64,000 bases of DNA from Alligator mississippiensis. Lineage: Eukaryota > Chordata > Crocodylia > Alligatoridae. Shown here one piece after another: positions 12,401 through 24,400 of this stretch (position 1 is its first letter; every line of letters begins with the position of its first letter). The stretch is taken from contig NC_081824.1 in assembly GCF_030867095.1 (NCBI RefSeq), forward strand, positions 254,139,956 through 254,203,955, in the 5' to 3' direction. The translations under genes were made by a program, and so were the position numbers. Below the pieces are notes generated by a model that had not been told where the DNA came from, did not search any database, and saw nothing but the letters and a program-made list of their open reading frames with translations.

Positions 12401-15400
12401 CTGAAAAAAATAAAGAGGACACAATATCTCTTTATGAGAGTGAATCTGCTCCAAGTTTAAAACTCAGAGCTAATTCTGCCATAATACAGAAGCACCTTTC
12501 AAAGAACAAATTAATATTAAATGCCAGGGGTAGGTAATGCACACAGAAAAGTTCAAGAAAAAGTATATGCAAACTTACTATGTTTAGATAAAGACTTACC
12601 CCCTGGATACGAAGCTCTTCCTTTAATGGAGCTAAACTGCATTTCTTTCCTAGCATGCAGCTGTACCATCTGCAGACAACAATTTACAATCAGTGCTTTT
12701 TAGAAACACAGATCAAATGAAATTAGCAACTAACTTCAAGGACCATTTCCACCAGAAATCTAAAAACATCATTGAAGAGGAATCCTCTCCTGCTGAAATT
12801 GTACAATGTGCCCACATGTACAATATGATTTTGTCAAATGGACCAAGTTAGGGACCAAGGAAAGCACTGGAAAAGAAGCTTCCATACTGGGATTTTTACA
12901 GCATTAAAAGTTAGATACTAAGCTTTTAAAGAGCATCTAATTAGGCAAGAGTCCCATTCTGTGAGGCGACTCCAGTGGTCTGGAAAAATGTCAACCCTTA
13001 GCAATCACTTATTTTAATAGTTCAATTTTTACTTTAGTGTGTGAAGAGAATATAATTAACTACAAACTACATGCTTGTGTCAGAGAACCAGGCCTACTAC
13101 CTAGAAATTCCACCCAATGAAAAACCAGTGTGAAACTGTTTCTCTCAATTCCCAGCTCTCTAAACCCCACATCTCAGAAAGTAGGATGAATTTGTTGAAT
13201 CGCCTGACTATCCTGGTAAAGAGCAGAAATTGAGGAAGGTATGCATCTGTTGACATAGCTAGCTGAAAACATCTTTTTTAGTTAGCCCAAAATCTGGAAT
13301 AGAATTAGTACAAATTCTTGCTGAGTTTTATAGGAAGTATGATAAAACAGAAGTAAAGTAACCGCCGGAACAGTGCAAGCGTCCTCCATGAACCTGCGTC
13401 CATCAGCACTGAAGCCTTGCTCTTGAGAAATCAACTTCAATGGGTGGGCCACTGCATCCGGGTGTCCAAGAACCGCCTCCCTCGCCAGATGCTCTTTTCC
13501 CAGCTCTCCACTGGCCAAAGCTCAAAGGGTGGCCAAAGGAAATGGTACAAAGACTCATTCAAGGTCACCCTCAAGCACGGAGGCATTGACACCAACGGCT
13601 GAGAGAAGTAAGCTGCTGACCATTTGGTTTGGTACCACCTGGTCCACTAAGGTGCACACCACTTCGAGGCCCAACACCTCAATACTGAGGTGGAACAGCA
13701 GCAGCGGAGGAAGGAGGAGGAGATGAACCTGGGGCTGTGAATCCCACTCTCCTGAGCAACAACATGCCCCCACCCTCCTTGCTGAAGAACGTGTGTATCC
13801 AGAATCAGGCTCCAGTCACCTGAGGACCCATATCAAGCCTGACAGACATCATCCTCAACTTCGAGGGACTGCCGACAATGACGACAAGACTAGCTTGGTT
13901 GATAGATTGCAGACCAATCTCATTACCTATCATGTGCAATGGTACAGGGAGTCCACAACTGTCTTGAAAGAATCTAGCACTATGTCTTTATCTCACAAAC
14001 AGCAGTGAGGACTTTCATCCTACAATATAACCCATTACCAACTGGAAGTTAAATATAATTAAAAAAGTTGACACGACAGCCTCCAGTACTAACAGCCAAT
14101 ACATTTTTGTTTTTTCTCTGCATTTGGAAGAACATTTTTTATTGCATCACTCTCCTCTGCAAAGGAAAGACTAGCAAGCTTAATTTTCTTGTCTATTAAG
14201 GAATTGTTTCTACATCTGTTTCTTGATAATATGGTACTACAAGCAATTTTATCAGTTCAATCAGTCTCCAATTATATCACTTCTTTCCCTGTATAGTTTT
14301 CCTCCTAAGGAACAAAGCTGGTACTACCTGAATGTCTGCAGTAATTAGAACTGCAGCCAGACACATAAGAATTACCATAATCTATTACAGACCTCCCACC
14401 CAAAGTCCTGAGCTAGACCAGGAGTTTGCCCAGGAACTGGCTGAGGCAGCTTGCTCCAGGACCATGGTTGTCATGGGTGACTTCAATTACCCGGACATCT
14501 CGTGGGAGGATCGCTCAGCAAAATCTGAGCGGTCGCAGAGCTTCCTCTCGTGCGTGGATGACCTCTACCTGACTCAAGAAGTCTATGGGCCAACGAGAGG
14601 CAAAGCGCTGCTCGACCTGGTGCTGGCTACTGGGGAGGACCTAGTCGGCGACCTAGTGATCGATGGGAAGCTGGGTGACAGCGACCACGAGCTGATCACC
14701 TTCACCATCCGCCGAAAAGCTGGCAAGTCAGTCAGCAACACGCAAGTCCTTGACTTCAGGAAAGCCAACTTTGACAAGCTCAGGAGGCTTGTCAGTGAGG
14801 CCCTAAGGGACCAAGACCACAGGGAGAGGGCAGTTCAAGAAGAGTGGTTGCTCCTCAAGGGAGCGATCCTCAATGCACAAACTAAGTCTATTCCATCTCG
14901 GAGGAAAGGCAGCAAGAGGGCACAGCAGCCCCCCTGGCTCTCCAGGGACCTAGCAGACCTCCTGAGGCTAAAAAGAAAGGCCTACAAAGGATGGAGGATG
15001 GGAGTCACCTCCAAGGAGGATTATTCTGCGCTGGTCCGGTCCTGTAGGGAGCAGACCAGGAAAGCCAAGGCTGCAACTGAACTCCAGCTAGCTTTGAGCA
15101 TCAAGGACAATAAAAAGTCCTTTTTCAGATATGTGGGGAGCCGGAGGAAAAGCAGGGGCAACGTTGGACCCCTGCTGAACCAGATGGGGCAACTGACAAC
15201 TGACGCCCAGGAAAAAGCCAACCTATTAAACAGGTACTTTGCGTCGGTCTTTCATCAGCCCCATGGGATGCCCGTGCCTGCTACAGGGCCGGGAAGTCCG
15301 GGTGAGGGTGATCCCCTGCCCTCCATTAATGCTGACTTTGTGAAGGAACATCTTGAGAAGCTGGATACCTTCAAGTCAGCCGGCCCTGACAATCTTCACC

Positions 15401-18400
15401 CCAGGGTACTCAAGGAGCTGGCGAGCATCATAGCCCAGCCTCTAGCGCGGATCTTTGAAAACTCTTGGCGCTCTGGTGTAGTGCCCGAAGACTGGAAGAA
15501 GGCCAACGTGGTGCCTATCTTCAAGAAAGGGAGGAAAGTGGATCCGGCTAACTATAGGCCCATCAGCCTGACTTCTATCCCGGGGAAGATCTTAGAAAAG
15601 TTTATTAAGGAGGCCATCCTTAATGGACTGGCCGACGCCAACATCTTAAGGGATAGCCAGCACGGGTTTGTTGCGGGTAGGTCTTGCTTGACCAACCTCA
15701 TTTCCTTCTACGACCAGGTGACCTATCACCTGGACAAGGGAGATGAGATTGATGTCATATATCTTGACTTCAAAAAAGCCTTCGATCTGGTGTCCCATGA
15801 TCGTCTCTTGGAGAAGCTGGCCAATTGTCGCCTTGGGTCCTCCACAATCCACTGGCTGGAAAATTGGCTCCGGGGTCGGACCCAGAGGGTAGTAATTGAT
15901 GGAAGTCACTCATCGTGGTGTCCTGTGACCAGTGGGGTCCCCCAGGGCTCTGTCCTTGGACCCATACTGTTCAACATCTTCATTAACGATGTGGACACTG
16001 GAGTCAGAAGCGGACTGGCCAAGTTCGCCGATGACACCAAACTTTGGGGCAAAGCATCCATGCCAGAAGACAGGCGGGTGATCCAGGCTGACCTGGACAG
16101 GCTCAGCAAGTGGGCGGATGAGAATCTGATGGTGTTCAACGCCGATAAATGCAAGGTTCTCCACCTTGGGAAGAAAAACCCGCAGCATCCTTATAGGCTC
16201 GGCAGTGCTATGTTGGTTAGCACTATGGAAGAAAGAGACTTGGGGGGTCATCATTGACCACAAGATGAACATGAGCCTGCAATGCGATGCTGCAGCTAGT
16301 AAAGCGACCAAAACGCTGGCTTGCATCCATAGATGCTTCTCAAGCAAATCCCGGGACGTCATTCTCCCCCTGTACTCGGCCTTAGTGAGGCCGCAGCTGG
16401 AGTACTGCGTCCAGTTTTGGGCTCCACAATTCAAAAAGGATGTGGAGAAGCTTGAGAGAGTCCAGAGAAGAGCCACGCGCATGATCAGGGGTCAGGGAAG
16501 CAGACCCTACGATGACAGGCTGAGAGCCCTGGGGCTCTTTAGCCTGGAAAAGCGCAGGCTCAGGGGTGATCTGATGGCCACCTACAAGTTTATCAGGGGT
16601 GATCACCAGTATCTAGGGGAACGTTTGTTCACCAGAGCGCCCCAAGGGATGACAAGGACGAACGGTCACAAACTACTACAAGATCGTTTCAGGCTGGACA
16701 TAAGGAAGAATTTCTTTACTGTCCTAGCCCCCAAGGTCTGGAACAGCCTGCCGCCGGAGGTTGTTCAAGCGCCTTCATTGAACACCTTCAAGATGAAACT
16801 GGATGCTTATCTTGCTGGGATCCTATGACCCCAGCTGACATCCTGCCCTTTGGGCAGGGGGCTGGACTCGATGATCTTCCGAGGTCCCTTCCAGCCCTAA
16901 TGTCTATGAAAAAAATAAATTGTGATATTTTAAGTTGCTTTAAAAGATCTCAGACTTACCTCCTGCTGGTCTAGGTTCCTTTACTTCCATTATCATACTT
17001 CCTATAAAACTGCAGTCTAAGAAATTGTTTCTTTTTGTAAGAAAAAATAAAAAAAAATTAATGCCTCAACAGGTCTCTAGCCCTGCAATCAATGCAGCTC
17101 TGCATTTTTAATCTCAAGACCTTCAAGACAGAAAAAACATTTTGGCAGTGCCTACATGATGTGCACTTCTAATGCAATACTCTGGCTCTGAGGGCTAATA
17201 ATTGCCAGAGGTATGAACAAGGGAATAGCAAACTAGAGAAAGGAAAACAAATATTACCTCTCTATAGGCGACTCGCAAAACCAGTGAAATATATGGACAT
17301 TTAATGTACAAAGTCTCAAGCTTATTAAAGGTTGCAGAGAATTCAGAAGATCTACAGGCATCATTTACAGTTTGGAAAAAATCATATTGCAGTGGACAAA
17401 TCCATTTAGCGTACTAAAGAGAATGCTTAGAAGTGGTATCATCATAGCTTAGGCTCACTTCCTTACGTAGGGAGAAGGCAGCTGGTGCTAGAGGGCTCTA
17501 ATCTAACAGATAAAGTTATGCTAAGACCTAATAGCTGGAAGTTTTAAATCAGTAATGTTCAAGATGAAAAGGCTGCATGTTTTAATTGTAACAGTAAAAG
17601 AGCATATTATCAAGGGATATGGTAGACAGCTCTTTCCTGTGCGTTTTTAAATCGAGGCTGGATGCCTTCAAAAAGGGGGCGGGGGGTAGGGAAAGTATTT
17701 TCCAATTCAACTACAGATTGCTGGACTACATGAAGTTCATTGGCATCAAGTGTAATGTATTAATCTGAAAAAGAAAGCATCTATCAACTGCTTTATTTTA
17801 TGTAAACTTTGTAGTTCGTCGATGCGATGCAGGTTCATGTGTCAAATGAGTTAAGCTATCTCTTTGGAAAATGGCTATTAAGAGAAACAAAAGTTAATTT
17901 GCCACGTAATTGGATTTTCAGACAAACTAAGATATTTTGCAGTAGTAAAAATCAGTTTGAAGCAATTTCCTCCAGGGGGAAAACGGGACCAGTTCTTACC
18001 GCAATCTCTTTTTGAGCTGCAGACTATCATGGATTATTCTTTTTACAAATTCTAGTTCTCCTCCTTCAGCCATGATCTCAGTAATCCCCCCAGTGTTTAC
18101 AGAGCTGGGAGGTGGGCGTCGAGGATTTCGAGAATTTACACCCTGGGCAAAAAGATCAAGCATTTATTAGAAAGAAAGTCATTCCCCTCAACTGTCTGCC
18201 AGGTCCTAAAGCCATCAAACCAACCGCACTCCCCACATAGAGTAATGCTTACACATTTTTAAGATCAATGTAAGTGTAACATTTTAATATTACACCTCTA
18301 CCACCAGATAGCAGAAGTCTATCACAGCTCATTCCCATTTTTTCAGATGGGATGGCAAAAAACATCTTCAGCATCAGCAGAGGTGAAGACTTGCAGAAAA

Positions 18401-21400
18401 GTTGCATTTCACTGAGCATTCTGACACAGCATTCTTATTTCATGAGTACAAATTCTGAACCTTTTTAAAAAGTCCCCGTCATTCTTTTTCCCACCACAAC
18501 AATGGGGAGGATGAATTTAAGATGACCCCACCCCCCGCCACCCCCCCGCAATAATCAGATTTAATATGTGGAAAACTGTAATAAATTTATAATCCATGTA
18601 TAGAATCTAATTATAGGGGGTCATTTTTGATTCGGGTAACTATGGTATACAACATATAATCTGTAGACATACTATACCTGAGCTTCCAGCTGGTTGGCAA
18701 AAAAGGGAGGATTACACATGCAAAAATCATAAATGATCTCAGATTCCTCTTTTAGTGCATCCATTAGAAGCGTCTTCTGTGGTACTTTAACCACTAGGAG
18801 AAAAAGCAGGTTTCTTTGGTGAGGAACTAAAATTAACTTCAGTATCTTATATGTTAATTATAGCCTAAATCTGTCAAAAACATATACAAGGCAGAGCAAG
18901 CATTAACCACTCTCCATTGCAAATGAAAGCTTTACTCTCTCTCATTACAGGAACATATGTGAACAGGTCTTTCTTACACATGGTGTAACAGAATTGTTTT
19001 GCAGCAGCTATAATTATAATGAAATCTTAGATGCAACTATAAACCCAATCCTTATCCCCTCAAAAATTAGCACAATCTGTTGGATCAGTTGCAAAATGAT
19101 CATCTAGATGAGAGCCAGAGGTAGAATGTTTACAAAATATTAGCTGCCAATTGGACATGAGGTTCCAGAATTACTACATCCAATAAAGCTGTTCAAAATT
19201 TGAACATTTTAACTTTTATGACTATTTAAAAAAGGAAAGGATGGGAGGAGAGAGAGGAGAGCCCTAGATTAGCAGACTGTCCTGGCTGAAGCATACTGCA
19301 CAACATCAAACTTTACTTGAAATTAATTCACAAGGATCAATCAGAAAGCAATGTCTCCTATTTATTCCCCTTCGCTAAATATTATTGAAAAAAAATATTA
19401 CAACTGCACAGAAAGTGTGTATATCAAGGTGACTGACGGAGAACGAGACCATGTTGATGTGCAAATGTTCTGTGCAAGTTTAGTACCAAACTTACTTGAA
19501 CGTAGGACTAGGCTTTTCTACCCTGTTCAGCACCGGGAGGGTGGGGGTGGGGGCACAACCACTAGTCTTAGAATTGAGTACAGGTCCAGCTAACAGCTGC
19601 TATGGCTGGGAAAGGGGCACAGGAAGCGCAAAGGAAAAGGGCAGTGGGGGAAGGGGGAAAAGGGCAGTGAGGGGGACTGCCAGGAAATGGATGAGCAGAG
19701 TGAAGGGGCACAGGGAAAGGGACACGTGGAACAAAAGGAAATGGGATGGGAGAAGGGACACATGGAACAAGGGGAGTACAGTGCAGCAGGGAGCCGGAGC
19801 GCAGTGAAGGGCAAGAGCGCAGGAGAATGGTGCGGATGGGAGTCGAGGGGAAGGGACACATGGAACACGTGGAAAGGGTACAGAGGAAGGGGGGTGTGGA
19901 GGGGAGGGCAGGGAAAGGGATGGCAGGGGGAGCCCCACAAAAGATAGCCCTTTCAGCCAATCAGCAGCAGAGGGAGGGGTAACCATCTTGGCTGCTCCCC
20001 TTTGTGATGGCAGCTCCCCCTACTGGCATGCTGCAAGGCTGGGCTGCAGCAGTCACTGGCTCCCACTAGGAAGCCAGCCTTTTATTTTTAGTAAGTTTTT
20101 TCCCCCCGAGAGATTCCATGTAAATTGCAAGGACCACTAGTTTTTGCAGTGATCATGGAAACTGCTTTTTTCCATGGTTTCCGAGAAAACTGCAAAATCG
20201 TGAAATGAGTAGTTGCTTGGTAATATGAAGCAGTGGACAATAAAACAAAAGAGGAGATATGCCTTGATTTTGGCCCTTATTCTTAATGCAAGTAGCACAA
20301 TTACACCTAAGGAACATAAAACAGGCTTCAAAGTATTAGAGAAGCTAGATGGTTTGTTCTTCATTAGCCTAGTATATAATATTTTCCAGTGATGGAAAGA
20401 TTCATTTTCATCTTAGTTCTTCAAAGGAAAAAAAGACCACAAATAATCATTTAAGTCATTTACTTCATTCTTCCCACAGAAGCATATTCTATCCAAACAA
20501 GTTCCAACACCACCTGACCCACGACAACTAATGCTCTCATTAGAGGGAGCCAATCTAATAATGGCTTCTCGTTGTTTGAACTTTGTGCCACAGACAGGTA
20601 GGTTTCTAGGTCAAAGACATGTTTTATTAATCTTAAAAAAGGGAGAGGTTTAAGATAATCTTACTGCCAGCATATACATCTGCATGCTGACATTTTTAAT
20701 TAATAAATGTATGTCTTGTACAGGGAAAATACTGGGTCAGTGACTCTTAGTACATTTCCCAGGCCATTTGTCTGGAGGAGAATATAGACATTATTTAGCC
20801 ATTCAAATATGGGTGTATTTGGCAACAGACAGGCTTCTAGAATACACTTCTTTAGATACCTGGTAGGTGTAAAAGATCTAATTTTCAACCAGTAGTTTAG
20901 AGTTCTTAACTGAGCTAAGGTACTCACATTTATCAGAGTGCGTAAGCCTCCCAACTGTAGAATTACGTAGAGAGAAAAGCAGCCTTAAACATTAATTAGA
21001 AGCCTTTCTGGTTTTTGGATGCACCCTAGGGTCACCACCTCAGAGTTCTGCTCTATACAATAAAATGGACTCTACCTTGAATCTACAGACCTTTAGTGCT
21101 TCCAAAACTACTCTTCTATCTGTCTGCTTGTAAAAAGATAATACTCCACGCAAGGGTTGTAAATGTTAGAGCAAAACATTTTCTACGTGCTTATTCCAGC
21201 TCATATTTTTGCTAAAGTAGATTCCAAGGTAAATGAAGACACCACTTGTAGTTTCTTTTCCTATGAAAATCAATCTTGTTTCCCCCACCAAAAATACCTT
21301 GGTTTTCACTCAGCATCCAATTAGCAAAAGCAAGAATTCTCAGTTGTCACCAAACATGGCAAATACTTAGCTATGTCTGTTTAAAAATAGAAGTGGAAAC

Positions 21401-24400
21401 ATGGACGGAATTATAGCTACTTATATTTATTCTATGGTACCTTTTATAAGATCAGATAAATTATTCTGTTCCACATTTTTCTTTGCATAATTGAAGCACA
21501 TATCATCCACTTCTGTTGCAAGGAAATACCAGCCATTCAATGTGGCTCCAAGTAAAGGGTAGATGCATGATGCCCCTGTACCTGCCAAGAAAGAGATGTA
21601 AACAAAAATCAATGAAACTAGAAAATTAAAGTTTACACAAATTGCCATCTTTTGGTACAATATACATGTTGTTATTACTGTTCATAGCAATCAGCTTCAA
21701 GAGAATGCTAACCAATATCCAACCAACCTGACAACGAGAAAGTAAATGCCTTTGCTTTCCGATTAAAACAAGAACATTTTCAAAGACGCATTTACTTCAT
21801 GGAAAAATCTCACCTATTCCAGACATAGGAACCTCAGTCAAGGACTGATCAAGCTAACAGGACAGAGCCCAATTCACACACTAATGACCAAGTATAATTC
21901 CAGTCTATTCAGAAAGCGTAACTAATTTATTACAAAAATGTTTCTCTTCTGTATTTCTCAACTGAACTAGTCATACACTTTATTTATTGCATCAAACATG
22001 AGAACTTTTCTGTTCCTTCAAATATGGGTTTTTTTCTTGAAGGTTTGACAGTCTGAGGCTCAGTATAACCTATACAAGAAATGAGAACAAAATACACGCT
22101 TATTTTCTGATAAGAAAAAGAAGTGCATCTTAGTAATGGCTGGCTATCTGAATACAAAGTGACTGAATTGTACAATATACAACCATCTGGATGACACGTA
22201 TTACTCAGTTACTAATAAATATGCATAAGTCAGTTTATCTGGCAGGACACTGAGCCCTCAAACCAATATTAAATAAAATGTGTCCGTAATACAAGAAAGA
22301 TGGTAAGGGAGGACTGATGTCTTTCACCAGCAGAACTGGATATTCTGAGACAGTACTTTGGAATCAGGTTGAATTCTTTACTTCGGTGATAAGTGTTACC
22401 CCTACAGATTTTTATTCACACACACACACACACAGACACACACGGCCAAGCAAGCAGGTCGGGGAATACAGAATTATTTCCAATACAGTGGAACAACAGA
22501 AGTACTTGAGACAACCTTTGGGGGAGCTGTTAGACAGTACACTCAGAGATTTCTAAAAGAAGGTAAATTTCAGAAAAAGCGCATCTGAAACATATGTTAA
22601 CGGGGGAGGGGGCAGGACAGAACCAAAAATTAACAAATGTCAAGAATACATTAAATTCACTTAAAAAGAAAGAAGGCAGTGGTCACTGAAGTTTCCAAAC
22701 CGGAACTTTGTCAAATTCTAGCATTTTAATATTTCAGCTTCAGAAAGCTTAAGCAACAAACCTCTGTCAAATAAAATGGAATAGATATACCTAGGGAATC
22801 CACTTTCTCCTTTCAGTTTGATAAAGAATTTCTTTCACTCAGATTTACCTACACAAAATAATTCTTCCAAAGAAGAAATATCTACCTAAAAATGAAGATT
22901 AAAAAGGAATAACAGAGCTAAACTAACAAAAGGCACCAGTTCAGAGAACTTCTATTACTTCTACAGAATCCTTAAAAACATTTTAGAAATTAAACCCCAT
23001 TTTTCTTAGATGTATATGCAAAAAGAGTTCTAGCTGCTGCCACGACAAGGAGAGCCTTTATTCCCAAACGGCAGCAAACATGTAAATTAATCACTGTTTA
23101 ATCGTCTAAATCTCTGTTAACTGACTGGTTTAAACCATAAATAAATCAACTGAAACTAGAGATTTCACTGCTGGCAGATAGTAAGAGAACATTAACCTGT
23201 GTACATTTGACCTCACTTAAGTAATACAGCATACATGGCATACGGCAGGCTTATTCACCAGCCAAAGAATTTCCTGAAATGCAGAGGTCAAATAATCCTG
23301 AAAACCCTGGGACTGAGAGCTTTTCTTTTCCCAGCCATGTCAGCTGCTGCTGTCATAACAGACTCAACAGTACAACACAGACATACAGAAGAGTAAAGTG
23401 GCTCAACTGATGGACCCCATCAAACACAGCTCTGAATAAGTATGACAATTTGTAATGAGAAATAAACACCTAGGTACACGTTAAGCATGACTGCTTAAAT
23501 AAAAGGAGCAATCAGCCTTAGTGAAGTGTGAACATCTCAGCTACCCTGTTCCAGCAAGACCTAGCCCAAATCTTTAAATTAGGTTAAGCAGTACCTTTTT
23601 ATAATATAAAAATCAACAGGATTTGCAAATGGCTTGTTCTACCTAAATAATTTAAGTAGCACTATATGTGCTTATACCCTATTTTAATCTCTATACACAG
23701 AAAACCTACTGAATAGATATAGCAAACAGATCTAGTTGTATTTTCTTTGACTTCTAAGTCCCCTTTCTACTTTAGTCCCTGAAGAACTCCACATCAAAAT
23801 CAATTGAGATTTAAAAATATATATATGAGCTGGGCTCTTATCATCAAATGCAAGCAACCTCCACTTAATGTGGAGGGCTGAGGAGAAGCAGTGAGCAGGG
23901 CCCACACTGCTACCCTGGAGCCAGAGCCAGTGGCGGCCCAGGGCTAGGTGGCAGGAGCTTGGTGCCAGAGCAGCCGGCAGGCGGGCTAGGAGGAAGCAGC
24001 GGCAGCAAGAAATGGTGAGTGGCAGTGAGTGGGAGGGTGGACACAAGCACAGAGCACACACCAGTGCCTCAGGGACCAGCAGGGGCCCACAGCAGGGTGA
24101 GACGAATTATATTTATTTACATTAATTCCTATACGAAATTGGGTTTTGCTTAATGCTATTCCAGTTAATGCTTGTTTTTTCCAGAACCAATTAACAGCAC
24201 TAAGCGGGGGTTGCCTGAACACGTAGGAGTTGCAAGCTAAATTTCCACCAGGCAGGAAAAAAAAATAAAATCAGCAAGCTGGGAAGCAGCGTGATTAAAA
24301 AAAAAAAAAAAAAACCTTAAGCAACATGAACTAGAACAATGGCGCTCAAACTTTTGGCCCTATGGGCCAAATGAGTAGCATAGACCCTGGGAGGCCAGCA

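Noticed and set aside
14332-16828. Large open frames as a host gene
   Set aside because: The protein is CR1 ORF2 (endonuclease end and reverse transcriptase) with the CR1 3' UTR attached, so it is a retroposon and not a host gene.
19496-19986. Frames of 80-130 codons on both strands
   Set aside because: Purine/pyrimidine-biased minisatellite. The peptides are repetitive and have no splice or promoter context.
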